A model generated the notes under the pieces. It was not told the DNA's origin and did not search any database. It saw nothing but the letters and a program-made list of their open reading frames with translations. DNA of 64,000 nt from contig NZ_AZNZ01000003.1 in assembly GCF_000510725.1 (NCBI RefSeq), forward strand, positions 62,001-126,000, read 5' to 3'. This document shows, one piece after another, positions 11,005-19,273 of this stretch. A program made the translations under genes and the position numbers. The first letter of the stretch is position 1, and each line of letters opens with the position of its first letter. Source of the DNA: Pseudoxanthomonas sp. J31 (GTDB lineage Bacteria > Pseudomonadota > Gammaproteobacteria > Xanthomonadales > Xanthomonadaceae).

Positions 11005-11441
11005 GTGACAGCATTCATATCGTCTGCCCACACTGCCAATCCATCAATCGCGTGCCAGCCAACAAGTTGGCAGAGAAGCCCAATTGCGGGCGGTGCCAGC
11101 ACCCGCTGTTCACCGGAGAACCCATTGATCTGACCACAGCGACCTTCGCCCGTCATCTGGAGCGCAGTGACCTGCCGCTGCTGGTTGACTTTTGGGCGCC
11201 GTGGTGCGGACCGTGCAAGATGATGGCGCCTCAGTTCGAGCAGGCAGCCTCCCTGCTTGAACCCAAGGTGAGGTTGGCCAAGGTAAATACCGAGGCCGAG
11301 CCTCACCTGGCCGCCCAGTTCGGTATTCGCAGCATTCCAACCCTGATTTTGTTCCGAGGGGGGCATGAGGTTGCACGTCAGGCGGGCGCCACGGGCGCGC
11401 AGGACATTATGCGCTGGGTGGCTTCGCAATTGCCCCGATGA
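11001..11441 (+). CDS. trxC: thioredoxin 2-like protein
   Basis: 146-aa cytoplasmic disulfide reductase. The ATG overlaps the ftsH stop by 4 bp, implying translational coupling. The N-terminal zinc-ribbon pairs CPHC and CGRC are the TrxC hallmark. The thioredoxin fold follows with the WCGPC active site (Cys69, Cys72) and the cis-proline in RSIPT. TrxC-type proteins are oxidative-stress responsive and release their zinc on oxidation. Within this locus it probably repairs thiols of heat-damaged proteins. Confidence 0.93.
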
Positions 11442-11516
11442 TTCAGGTGCAATCGAGTCGTCTTCTCGGACTCCCCGTTCCATTAACGTTTCATTGAAAG
11501 AGGGAGCGCAACGCTT

Positions 11517-12017
11517 ATGCATAAAGAATCTGGCCACACGGCCCTTGACGAGATGCGCTCCCAGTGGCGGTTGATGACGGTTTACGAGCGCTTCGAGCAG
11601 GTCGTCGCCCTCGTTCTGTCGGCGGTAATTGCCGTCATCATCGTGGTGTCGCTGTTCCAGCTCATCGCCATCGTCTTCACGCTGCTGGTCCTCGATGCCT
11701 TCAATCCCCTGGATCACAAGGTATTCCAGAGTGTGTTCGGCATGATCATGACGCTCTTGATCGCGATGGAGTTCAAGCATTCCATCGTGCGCGTGGCGCT
11801 GCGTCGGGACAGCATCATCCAGGTCAAGACCGTGATCCTCATCGGCCTGATCGCGCTGGCGCGCAAATTCGTGATCCTCGACGCCGAGGCGAGCCCTGGC
11901 AAGATCGCCGCGCTTGCAGGAGCCACACTGGCGCTCGGTGCCACTTACTGGCTGCTGCGCGAGCGCGACGACCGCGCCGCCAAGACATCTGAGCATGATC
12001 CGTCATCATCCCAGTGA
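11517..12017 (+). CDS. psiE: PsiE-like phosphate-starvation-inducible membrane protein
   Basis: 166-aa integral membrane protein of the PsiE family. About four transmembrane helices are visible: AVIAVIIVVSLFQLIAIV, SVFGMIMTLLIAMEF, TVILIGLIALARKFVIL and AALAGATLALGATYWLL. The family motif around EFKHS is present. A GAGGGAG site precedes ATG 11517. The biochemical role of PsiE is unknown. A psiE gene is a regular member of the transmissible heat-resistance locus, where deletion studies in other species link it to stress tolerance. Its 3' end overlaps the next gene by 23 bp. Confidence 0.85.
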   Translation: MHKESGHTALDEMRSQWRLMTVYERFEQVVALVLSAVIAVIIVVSLFQLIAIVFTLLVLDAFNPLDHKVFQSVFGMIMTLLIAMEFKHSIVRVALRRDSIIQVKTVILIGLIALARKFVILDAEASPGKIAALAGATLALGATYWLLRERDDRAAKTSEHDPSSSQ

Positions 12018-12960
12018 CCCGCGCGCGGCGTTGTTGCAACACCGCTGGCTCAACCGCCTGCAGACTGGGCTGTTGGTCCTGACCCTGATCGGGATCGCAG
12101 CCACCGCAGGAAGCCTGCTGTTCGGGGAAAGCGGCCTGTGGCTCGCGCTGTTTGCAGTTGCAGGCACGCTGTTGCTGGAACCGGCAGCCGCATCCGCCTT
12201 GACCTTGCGCCTGTACCGCGCACGCGCTTTGCGCCCGCACGAAGCCCCGGAAATTTGGGCTCTGTTGCGCGAGCTGTCCGCCCGTGCCGGTTTGCCCGCC
12301 ACGCCGGTGCCGCACTACGTGCCCAGTGCCGTCGTCAACGCCTTCGCCACCGGCTCGAAGCAGCATGCATCGATCGCCCTCACCGATGGCCTGCTGCGCA
12401 ACCTGAGTTCGCGCGAACTGGCGGGTGTGCTCGCGCACGAGGTCGCGCACATCGCTAATGAGGATCTGCGTGTCATGGGGCTGGCGGATTCCGTCAGTCG
12501 CCTCACGAGCCTGCTGGCTATGGTCGGACAGATCGCTATTGTGTTCAGCTTGCCCGCACTGCTGGCCGGCGCGGTGGCGGTCAATTGGCCTGGACCGCTT
12601 CTGCTGGCCGCCTCGCCCCAGCTGGCCCTGCTCGCACAGCTCGGCTTGTCTCGCGTGCGTGAGTTCGACGCTGACCGCCTCGCGGCGGAACTGACCGGCG
12701 ACCCGCAAGGGCTGGCGTCCGCGCTGGCGAAGATCGAGCGGGTCAGTCGCTCCTGGCGTGCCTGGCTGTGGCCGGGATGGGGCAATCCCGAGCCTTCCTG
12801 GTTGCGCACCCATCCGGCAACGCAAGATCGTATCTCACGCCTGCTGACGTTGGCGCCTGGACCAGCAACAGCCTTGCCGTTTCACGCGCCCCATTTCTTG
12901 CCGGAATCCGCTGTGACGCCGCGCCCGCCGCGCTGGCGCCCGAGCGGGCTATGGCGCTGA
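11995..12960 (+). CDS. HtpX-like M48 membrane metalloprotease (accessory copy)
   Basis: 321-aa inner-membrane zinc protease. I start at ATG 11995, inside the end of psiE; the frame is open upstream without homology. TM helices lie at about 21-40, 47-66 and 180-200. The zinc motif is AHEVAH with His148, Glu149 and His152, and EFDADRLAAEL supplies the downstream Glu ligand. It resembles HtpX in layout (NAFATGSKQHASIALTDGLL) but diverges clearly from the chromosomal HtpX at 31911-32786. Expected job: endoproteolytic clean-up of damaged membrane proteins alongside FtsH. Confidence 0.88.
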   Translation: MIRHHPSDPRAALLQHRWLNRLQTGLLVLTLIGIAATAGSLLFGESGLWLALFAVAGTLLLEPAAASALTLRLYRARALRPHEAPEIWALLRELSARAGLPATPVPHYVPSAVVNAFATGSKQHASIALTDGLLRNLSSRELAGVLAHEVAHIANEDLRVMGLADSVSRLTSLLAMVGQIAIVFSLPALLAGAVAVNWPGPLLLAASPQLALLAQLGLSRVREFDADRLAAELTGDPQGLASALAKIERVSRSWRAWLWPGWGNPEPSWLRTHPATQDRISRLLTLAPGPATALPFHAPHFLPESAVTPRPPRWRPSGLWR

Positions 12961-12984
12961 TTGCCTATCAACAGGAGACTTCTC

Positions 12985-14136
12985 ATGGCCTACCCCGACC
13001 CGTACGGTCGCCCGCCACAGGACCACTTTATCCGTCGCTGGCTCTTCATCACCGCCTGCATTGCCGCGCTCATGCTGCTGTGGCAGTTTCTGCCCGCCAT
13101 CGAGGACTGGTTCAGTCCGCGCGAGGCGGCAGAACGGACTGTGACGGCGCGCGGCGACCTGGCGGCGGACGAGAAAGCCACCATCGAACTGTTCGAAAGA
13201 TCGCGCGCCTCGGTGGTCTACATCACCACCGCGCAATTGGTACGCGATGTCTGGACGCGTAACGTCTTCTCCGTGCCGCGTGGCACCGGCTCGGGCTTCA
13301 TCTGGGACGACGCCGGCCACGTCGTCACCAACTTCCACGTCATCCAGGGCGCGTCCGAAGCCACCGTCAAACTGGCCGACGGCCGCGACTACCAGGCCGC
13401 GCTGGTGGGGGTAAGCCCAGCGCACGACATCGCTGTGCTCAAGATCGGCGTCGGTTTCAAGCGCCCGCCGGCCGTGCCGGTCGGCACCAGTGCCGACCTC
13501 AAGGTGGGTCAGAAGGTGTTCGCTATCGGCAACCCCTTCGGCCTGGACTGGACGCTCACCACCGGCATCGTCTCCGCGCTCGACCGCTCGTTACCCGGAG
13601 AAGCGGGCGGCCCGGCCATCGATCACCTCATCCAGACCGACGCCGCCATCAACCCTGGCAACTCCGGTGGGCCGCTGCTCGATTCGGCAGGAAGGCTCAT
13701 CGGCATCAACACGGCGATCTATAGCCCCTCCGGCGCCTCGGCCGGGATTGGTTTCGCCGTGCCGGTGGACACCGTCATGCGCGTAGTCCCGCAACTCATC
13801 AAGACTGGTAAGTACATCCGTCCGGCGCTGGGCATTGAGGTGGACGAACAACTCAATCAGCGCCTGCTGGCGCTGACTGGAAGCAAGGGCGTGTTCGTGC
13901 TGCGTGTTACCCCTGGTTCGGCAGCGCACAAGGCCGGCCTCGCGGGTGTCGAAGTCACGTCGCAAGGCATCGTGCCCGGCGACCGCATCATCGGTGTTGA
14001 TGGCAAGGCGACAGACGATGTGGCTAAGCTGCTCGCGCGGCTAGACGACAGGAAGGTCGGCGATGTGGTGGTCTTGTCAGTGGAACGGGCCGGCAAAACG
14101 CGCGAAGTGCGTGTGGAGCTGCAACCGGGGATTTGA
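12985..14136 (+). CDS. DegP/DegS-like trypsin-family protease with PDZ domain
   Basis: 383-aa periplasmic serine protease tethered by one N-terminal TM helix (about 16-35). ATG 12985 has an AGGAG site 12 bp upstream; a TTG at 12961 is less likely. The triad is intact: His118 in TNFHVIQGA, Asp148 in AHDIAVLKI, Ser227 in NPGNSGGPLLD. One PDZ domain follows (about 280-375). A single PDZ plus an anchor is the DegS/HtrA-like layout, though TLQC loci call this gene degP. It is the last gene of the run that starts at 3825. The next gene converges 18 bp away. Confidence 0.92.
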   Translation: MAYPDPYGRPPQDHFIRRWLFITACIAALMLLWQFLPAIEDWFSPREAAERTVTARGDLAADEKATIELFERSRASVVYITTAQLVRDVWTRNVFSVPRGTGSGFIWDDAGHVVTNFHVIQGASEATVKLADGRDYQAALVGVSPAHDIAVLKIGVGFKRPPAVPVGTSADLKVGQKVFAIGNPFGLDWTLTTGIVSALDRSLPGEAGGPAIDHLIQTDAAINPGNSGGPLLDSAGRLIGINTAIYSPSGASAGIGFAVPVDTVMRVVPQLIKTGKYIRPALGIEVDEQLNQRLLALTGSKGVFVLRVTPGSAAHKAGLAGVEVTSQGIVPGDRIIGVDGKATDDVAKLLARLDDRKVGDVVVLSVERAGKTREVRVELQPGI

Positions 14137-14154
14137 TCGAGTCGACCCGGCCTA

Positions 14155-14622
14155 TCAGGCGGCGCGGAGCAGGCAAGTCGCCTCGGCCTCCCGCCGCGTG
14201 ACAAGTCCCGGCAGCACCTTGCCACCGCCAAAGACCCAGCGCCGCAGCTCGGTTGCGGCGCTGGGCCAGTCGCGCTGATTGACTCGCCTCCGTAGCGTCG
14301 ACGTCTGCAGCCGCCCCGCGCCGAGGTTGAACGTGAAGTCCACGATGGCGGCGAGCCTGCTCTCGGGTTCGGTGGCCAGCACCGGGCAGTAGCGCAGCGT
14401 TGCGGCGAGTGCCGTCTGCAGATCTCGAACCAGATATACCTCGGCTTCGGCCTCGCTGATCGGTGGGTGCTTCGGATCGCAGAGATGGCCGTAACCAATC
14501 GTCCAGAAACCTGCGGGGCACACGTAGGGGATGGCACTGATTTCCGTGCCGCGCTTCACCTTGCGTTCAAACCCTTCGAAGCGCTTGGCCAGTTCGATGG
14601 CCGCCCGCGGGACCGGAATCAT
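14155..14622 (-). CDS. phage-type lysozyme (endolysin, GH24-like)
   Basis: 155-aa muramidase-like endolysin. ATG 14622 overlaps the end of the holin-like gene by 4 bp, a typical lysis cassette order. The core has Glu16 in RFEGFE and the FWTIGYGH segment carrying the catalytic Thr of GH24 enzymes, followed by FNLGAGRLQTSTLRRRVN, also characteristic. It has no signal peptide, so it would need the holin for export. It is a prophage remnant stranded between the heat locus and an IS; the full reading frame suggests the enzyme itself is intact. Confidence 0.85.
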   Translation of the reverse strand: MIPVPRAAIELAKRFEGFERKVKRGTEISAIPYVCPAGFWTIGYGHLCDPKHPPISEAEAEVYLVRDLQTALAATLRYCPVLATEPESRLAAIVDFTFNLGAGRLQTSTLRRRVNQRDWPSAATELRRWVFGGGKVLPGLVTRREAEATCLLRAA

Positions 14623-14876
14623 GCGCGCACCCGGTCGAAGACGCGGCCGAGGAACCAGAAGTTCAGCACGCCGGCCCATAGGGCTTGGTCGGCGTCGGTC
14701 CAGGCGGCCTGGATGGCCGGAATCCATCCGACGCCTGCATCGACCGCGCCGACGAAGGCGGCGGTCTTGGCCGCGCAGTACAGCGCCATGAACCAATAGG
14801 TGATCACCGGCCGCACGCTGATGGACAGTGCATCGGCCCATTTGGCGCGGTGGACCGGCCAGATTTCCGTAGACAC
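14619..14876 (-). pseudogene. 3TM-type phage holin, 5' end replaced by IS terminus
   Basis: The frame RAKWADALSISVRPVITYWF with two following hydrophobic helices matches the C-terminal part of gene-transfer-agent/phage 3TM holins. The native N-terminus is missing. The frame runs into the left inverted repeat of the IS at 14851, and the only start is a GTG at 14876-14874 inside the IS end, giving about eight IS-derived residues. This looks like a truncated holin, perhaps still translated as an 85-aa chimera. It pairs with the lysozyme downstream. Confidence 0.7.
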
Positions 14877-15779
14877 TCAGTCGCCGTTCTGCGCGTAGCG
14901 CCTCTCAAACTCTACCGGTGACAGTCCGCCAGCGGAACCATGTCGGCGGATGGGGTTGTAGAACATCTCGATGTAGTCGAACACGTCCGATGCCGCAGTG
15001 GCCCGTGTCGGGTAGATCCTTCGCTTGATCCGCTCCTTCTTCAAGACGCTGAAGAAGCTCTCGGCCACCGCGTTGTCATGGCAGTTCCCGCGACGACTCA
15101 TGCTCGGCACCATCCGGTGAGCCTTCAGGAACGACTGCCAATCGCTGCTGGTGAACTGACAGCCCTGGTCGGAGTGGACCATCACGCCCGGTCCCGGCTT
15201 GCGACGCCATGCCGCGGCGACCAGCGCCTGCAGCACCAGATCGCTGGTCATCGTCGGTGCCGTGGCCCAGCCCACGATCTGGCGCGAATACAGGTCCATC
15301 ACTGCCGCCAGGAACAGCCAGCCCTCGTAAGTGCGAATGTAGGTGATGTCCGTGACCCAGATCTTGTTCGGGGCCTCTGGCGTGAAGTCCCGGTTGAGTA
15401 CATTGGTCACCAGGCCCACGGGGCCGCCGCGATGGCGCGGCTTGCGGCCATACCCGACCTGCGCACGCAGGCCCTCGGCCTTCATCAAGCGCAGGACACG
15501 GTGCCGGCTACAGTGCTCGCCAGCCTCGCGCAGATCCAGGGTGATCTTGCGATAGCCATACACTGTCCCGCTGGCCAGCCAGTGATGCTTGATCAGGCCC
15601 AGCAGACGCTGATCCTCACGTTCGCGAGTGCTGGCGCCGTGGCGCAGCCAGGCGTAATAGCCGCTGCGTTGCACACCCAGCACCCGGCACATCGCCACCA
15701 GACGGAACTCGCGGACGTGCGCACGCATGAACGCGTACTTCGCCCTTACCCCTTGGCAAAGTACGCGGCGGCTTTTTTT
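14877..15779 (-). CDS. IS3-family transposase OrfB (DDE integrase domain)
   Basis: 300 residues in the -1 frame, expressed as an OrfAB fusion after slippage at 15773-15779. An HTH_21 region (VLGVQRSGYYAWLR) precedes the rve/DDE core: first Asp in WVTDITYIRT, second in VMVHSDQGCQF, Glu in AVAESFFSVLKKE. The tail YNPIRRHGSAGGLSPVEFE is typical for the family. All catalytic residues are present, so the element could still be active. The stop codon lies in the left inverted repeat. Confidence 0.93.
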   Translation of the reverse strand, partial: KKSRRVLCQGVRAKYAFMRAHVREFRLVAMCRVLGVQRSGYYAWLRHGASTREREDQRLLGLIKHHWLASGTVYGYRKITLDLREAGEHCSRHRVLRLMKAEGLRAQVGYGRKPRHRGGPVGLVTNVLNRDFTPEAPNKIWVTDITYIRTYEGWLFLAAVMDLYSRQIVGWATAPTMTSDLVLQALVAAAWRRKPGPGVMVHSDQGCQFTSSDWQSFLKAHRMVPSMSRRGNCHDNAVAESFFSVLKKERIKRRIYPTRATAASDVFDYIEMFYNPIRRHGSAGGLSPVEFERRYAQNGD

Positions 15780-16027
15780 AGGATGTCGCGCTCCTCGGTC
15801 ACCCGCCGCAGCTCGGCCTTGAGCCGGCGGATCTCGGCTGAGTCGGTCGGCGCTACTGCAGCACCGGATGCCGGTGTCGCCTTCCTGGCGGCCTGCACCC
15901 ATCCATAGAGCGTGTGCTTGGGAATGCCGATCCGGGAGGCGACGTCCACCACCGTGAAGCCACGCTCGATCACCTGCTTCACCGCTTCGGCCCGGAACTC
16001 ATCCGTGTACTGCTTGCTGTTGCCCAT
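15746..16027 (-). CDS. IS3-family transposase OrfA
   Basis: 93-aa helix-turn-helix protein with a leucine-zipper-like tail. ATG 16027 begins MGNSKQYTDEFRAEAVKQV, the usual OrfA N-terminus, followed by the HTH VVDVASRIGIPKHTLYGWV and the heptad region IRRLKAELRRVTEERDILK. Seven A residues at 15779-15773 provide the programmed -1 frameshift site that produces the OrfAB transposase; unshifted reading ends at TAA 15746-15748. Confidence 0.93.
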   Translation of the reverse strand: MGNSKQYTDEFRAEAVKQVIERGFTVVDVASRIGIPKHTLYGWVQAARKATPASGAAVAPTDSAEIRRLKAELRRVTEERDILKKAAAYFAKG

Positions 16028-16090
16028 AAACACCTCGGTCATTGCCATCAATTATGGCGTCCGGATGTCTACGAAAGGCTGGCCGGTCCA

Positions 16091-16387
16091 CTGCTGGATC
16101 GCAACAAGCGGCGGATCGCCGATCTGGTGGAAACCGGCAAGGTCAGGAAGCACGACCGCGATTATCGGCCGGCGGCCGGCACGGTGCTGACCCGGGAATA
16201 CAAGGGCGTCGAGTACAGGGTTGTCGCGACCGCCGATGGTCAGTACGAATTCCAGGGGCGCACCTTCGCCAGCCTTTCGATGATCGCCCGCGAGATCACG
16301 GGCACACGGTGGTTCGGTCCGCTGTTCTTCGGACTCAAGCCGTCGGCCAATCCCAAGTCCGGCACTAGGAAGGGAGGCCGGCGATGA
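16091..16387 (+). pseudogene. DUF2924 family protein, N-terminus lost at IS junction
   Basis: The frame after the IS end gives LLDRNKRRIADLVETGKV ... YKGVEYRVV ... EFQGRTFASLSMIAREITGTRW, the C-terminal half of DUF2924 proteins, which regularly precede a large serine recombinase. The upstream half is gone and the frame enters the IS right end, so it is a truncated gene. Its stop overlaps the recombinase start (ATGA). The function of DUF2924 is unknown; recombination accessory roles are presumed from context. Confidence 0.72.
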
Positions 16388-17739
16388 GCGAAGTCTTGAA
16401 GCGTCGCATGCGCTGCGCGGTCTACACGCGCAAGTCCACGGACGAGGGCCTGGACCAGGAATACAACTCCATCGATGCGCAGCGCGACGCGGGCCATGCC
16501 TACATCGCCAGCCAGCGCGCCGAGGGCTGGATTCCAGTTGCCGACGATTACGACGATCCCGCGTTCTCGGGCGGCAACATGGACCGGCCGGCGCTCAAAC
16601 GGATGTTGGCGGATATCGAGGCCGGCAAGATCGATGTGGTTGTCATCTACAAGATCGACCGTCTGACACGCAGTCTGGCGGACTTCTCCAAGATGGTCGA
16701 AGTGTTCGAGCGGTATGGGGTGTCCTTCGTCTCGGTCACGCAGCAGTTCAACACCACCACCTCGATGGGGCGGCTGATGCTGAACATCCTCCTGTCCTTC
16801 GCCCAGTTCGAGCGGGAGGTGACCGGCGAGCGTATTCGCGACAAGATCGCCGCCAGTAAGCGCAAGGGCATGTGGATGGGCGGCGTGCCGCCACTTGGCT
16901 ACGACGTCGAGAACCGCCGGCTGGTCCCGAACGAAAGCGAGGCCAAGCTGGTCCGCCACATCTTCCGCCGTTTCGTCGAGCTCGGCTCCAGCACGATGCT
17001 GGTCAAGGAGTTGAGGCTGGACGGCGTGACGTCGAAATCCTGGACCACGCAGGACGGCAAGGTCAGGGAAGGCAAGCTGATCGACAAGAGTTTGGTGTAC
17101 AAGCTGCTCAACAACCGCACCTACCTCGGCGAACTGCGCCACAAGGAGCAGTGGTACCCGGCCGAGCATCCGCCGATCATCGACCGGGAGCTGTGGGATC
17201 AGGCTCACGCCATCCTGGCCACCAACGGCCGGGTCCGCGGCAATACCACGCGGGCGACCGTGCCCTATCTGCTCAAGGGCATCGTGTTCGGCAACGATGG
17301 TCGGGCGCTGTCGCCCTGGCACACCACGAAAAAGAACGGGCGCCGCTATCGCTATTACGTCCCGCAACGAGACTGCAAGGAATATGCGGGAGCGTCCGGG
17401 TTGCCGCGCCTGCCGGCCGCCGAACTGGAATCGGCGGTGCTCGACCAGTTGCGCGCGATCCTGCGCGCGCCCGATCTTCTGGGCGCGGTATTGCCGCAGG
17501 TGATCAAGCTCGACCCGACCTTGGATGAAGCGCAGGTCACGGTGGCCATGACCCGGCTCGGCGCGATCTGGGATCAGCTGTTCCCGGCCGAGCAGAGCCG
17601 GGTCGTCCGGCTGCTGGTTGAGAAAGTCATCGTGTCGCCCAACGATCTCGAGGTGCGGCTGCGCGCCAACGGCATCGAGCGTCTGGTGCTGGAGCTGCGT
17701 CCTGAGCCCGTCAAGCAGACGGAGGAGGCGTTGGCATGA
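16384..17739 (+). CDS. large serine recombinase
   Basis: 451-aa site-specific recombinase. The resolvase catalytic domain spans about 10-155, with the nucleophile Ser18 in YTRKSTD, the arginine-bearing IYKIDRLTRSLADF block and an E-helix region GRLMLNILLSFAQFERE. A recombinase domain (about 175-280, PPLGYDVENRRL) follows, then a C-terminal DNA-binding part that is shorter than in phiC31-type enzymes and lacks an obvious four-Cys ribbon. This is the only intact site-specific recombinase in the accessory region and a candidate for moving some or all of it. Confidence 0.92.
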   Translation: MSEVLKRRMRCAVYTRKSTDEGLDQEYNSIDAQRDAGHAYIASQRAEGWIPVADDYDDPAFSGGNMDRPALKRMLADIEAGKIDVVVIYKIDRLTRSLADFSKMVEVFERYGVSFVSVTQQFNTTTSMGRLMLNILLSFAQFEREVTGERIRDKIAASKRKGMWMGGVPPLGYDVENRRLVPNESEAKLVRHIFRRFVELGSSTMLVKELRLDGVTSKSWTTQDGKVREGKLIDKSLVYKLLNNRTYLGELRHKEQWYPAEHPPIIDRELWDQAHAILATNGRVRGNTTRATVPYLLKGIVFGNDGRALSPWHTTKKNGRRYRYYVPQRDCKEYAGASGLPRLPAAELESAVLDQLRAILRAPDLLGAVLPQVIKLDPTLDEAQVTVAMTRLGAIWDQLFPAEQSRVVRLLVEKVIVSPNDLEVRLRANGIERLVLELRPEPVKQTEEALA

Positions 17740-18167
17740 GCGATATCCGCATCCAGAAGACCGGCGAGCCGGACATCCTCCAGACGAGTGACGGCCGGCT
17801 GACCCTGTCGGTGCCGATCCAGATCAAGCGGCGCAGCGGGCGCAAGCTGATCACGCTGCCGAACGGCGAAACCGCTCCCGTAAGGCCGTGGGATATGACA
17901 CCGACGCCGCTCCAGTTGGCGCTGGCCAGGGGGCACCGCTGGCTGGCCATGCTGGAGTCGGGGGAAGCGACGTCACTGAAGGAGATCGCCGCGCGGGAGG
18001 AGATCGACAACAGCTACGTGAGCCGGATGGTCAACCTGACCACGCTGGCACCGGACATCGTGGCCGCGATCCTGGACGATACGCTGCCGAATCACGTCAC
18101 CCTGTTTGATCTGGCGTCGGGGACGCCGCTGTTGTGGGATGAGCAGCGAGCCATCATCGATCGCTGA
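17736..18167 (+). CDS. recombinase-associated hypothetical protein with HTH-like region
   Basis: 143-aa protein of unknown function whose ATG overlaps the recombinase stop by 4 bp (ATGA), so expression is coupled. The N-terminal half is beta-rich and basic (IQIKRRSGRKLITLPNG). The C-terminal half resembles a KorB/ParB-style helix-turn-helix: ATSLKEIAAREEIDNSYVSRM. Proteins like this commonly follow DUF2924 and a serine recombinase, so a DNA-binding accessory role is likely but unproven. Confidence 0.7.
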   Translation: MSDIRIQKTGEPDILQTSDGRLTLSVPIQIKRRSGRKLITLPNGETAPVRPWDMTPTPLQLALARGHRWLAMLESGEATSLKEIAAREEIDNSYVSRMVNLTTLAPDIVAAILDDTLPNHVTLFDLASGTPLLWDEQRAIIDR

Positions 18168-18197
18168 TTGCCGCCGGCTCTGACCCTTCAGGTTGGC

Positions 18198-18785
18198 TTA
18201 CTTGTCGAGAGACCAGCCGGAGGCCTTGATCAGCTGCAGAACCCGTCCGACTTGGGATGAGGCCGGAGTGGTATCGATGAACGGGAAGAGTTCCTTCAGC
18301 ATGTCGCCGAAGGTCAAGATCTCGATGGGGTTACCGCCGAGATGCTCACGAAACGTCGCGTTGTCCTGCCAGGCCGATCGGCTGCCGATGACTTTCGTGA
18401 CGGCCGTGATGTAGGTGAACGAGGACGATCCCGTCAGCTCGGCGACCGTCGCCCTGAACGCCGTTGCCCATTTCTCCTTGGTCAGCTCGCGAAATCCGCG
18501 CCACGCTTCGCGCCCCGAGACCACCTTGTTTTTCGCGATGGCGTCGATCCAGTATTCGGGACGAAAGCCACTCTGCCAGCTCTTGCAGCTCACCACGATC
18601 ACCCGACGCGCGCCGTCGAGTCGCGGGTGGATGCCGATCACGTCGATGTCGCTGTGCACGGCGTCCTGGCGAGTGTCGTACTCCGCGTGATCGCCGGCAG
18701 GGCGGAACTTGATGTTGTGCCTGGTGAAGTACCCTTTGTGCTGCAGGTACTCGTCCACCATTTGTTCGAGGATGTCTTCTTTCAT
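18198..18785 (-). CDS. PD-(D/E)XK nuclease-like protein, last gene of the AbiE operon
   Basis: 195-aa protein without a recognised name. Residues about 44-70 (HSDIDVIGIHP followed by RVIVVSCKSWQSG) fit the restriction-nuclease core: Asp46/Asp48 at one strand and Lys68 at the next, in an S-C-K variant of (D/E)xK. The N-terminus (EDILEQMVDEYLQHKGYFT) resembles the helix that precedes such cores. A 4-bp overlap with the upstream GIY-YIG-like gene indicates one operon with abiE. Probably a DNA- or RNA-targeting effector; the catalytic assignment is inference from motif spacing. Confidence 0.65.
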   Translation of the reverse strand: MKEDILEQMVDEYLQHKGYFTRHNIKFRPAGDHAEYDTRQDAVHSDIDVIGIHPRLDGARRVIVVSCKSWQSGFRPEYWIDAIAKNKVVSGREAWRGFRELTKEKWATAFRATVAELTGSSSFTYITAVTKVIGSRSAWQDNATFREHLGGNPIEILTFGDMLKELFPFIDTTPASSQVGRVLQLIKASGWSLDK

Positions 18786-19273
18786 TCCTGTTCGCCCTCG
18801 CGATCGATCATCCGTTGGTTGGAGAATCCCTCAAACTCGGGCTGGAGGCGGCACTGCAGGAACGCTTCGAGCAGGTTGAGTACGTGGATGCCGAGCACCG
18901 CATCGAGGATGAAGTTCACCCGATCGGTGTGCTCCCTGATCCAGCCGGGGACGTTCGTCTCGTTCAGGCCGGCGACGCCGATGCGCTCGCCGTGTTTGAT
19001 CAACGATGCTGCCAGGGTGCTCTTCGCGCTGCCGGCGTTGTAGTGTTGAGCCGTGTAGCGGGCAGCGCTGTTGGGGCCGACCTTCCCGACCTTCAGCACA
19101 TGCTGCCCGAACGCGAAGACGTAGACGGCCATCTTGCCGGGCGGTAGCGGCTTGGGCGGCACATGCGGCGCAGGGCGTCGATCGATCGCGATGGCATCGG
19201 GCGCCAACGAGACGCCGGCCATGCCGGCGACACGGCGAAAATCCTCCAAGAGCAGATCCGGATTCCAGGTCAT
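18782..19273 (-). CDS. GIY-YIG nuclease-like protein, third gene of the AbiE operon
   Basis: 163-aa protein. I take ATG 19273, which has a GAGGAA site and overlaps the AbiEii stop by 4 bp. The layout matches a GIY-YIG fold: VYVF (50-53) in place of GIY, LKVGKVG (60-66) in place of YIG, Arg72 and His77 in ARYTAQHYN, and a late Glu136 in NLLEAFLQCRLQPEFEGF as the metal ligand. The first 45 residues are an added N-terminal segment. A nuclease role is likely. The target and its link to the toxin-antitoxin pair are unknown. Confidence 0.65.
   Translation of the reverse strand: MTWNPDLLLEDFRRVAGMAGVSLAPDAIAIDRRPAPHVPPKPLPPGKMAVYVFAFGQHVLKVGKVGPNSAARYTAQHYNAGSAKSTLAASLIKHGERIGVAGLNETNVPGWIREHTDRVNFILDAVLGIHVLNLLEAFLQCRLQPEFEGFSNQRMIDREGEQE

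Larger units (their letters stand above)
14851..16090 (-). mobile_element. IS3-family insertion sequence, 1240 bp
   Basis: Imperfect 25-bp terminal inverted repeats bound it: left 14851-14875 beginning TGGACCGGCCAG, right 16066-16090 ending CTGGCCGGTCCA, with 3 mismatches. The ends are 5'-TG...CA-3' as in IS3 elements. It contains orfA and orfB on the minus strand joined by an A7 slippery run. I see no target-site duplication (CGG on the left, CTG on the right), which suggests a deletion or recombination after insertion. It sits between a truncated holin and a truncated DUF2924 gene. Confidence 0.9.
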
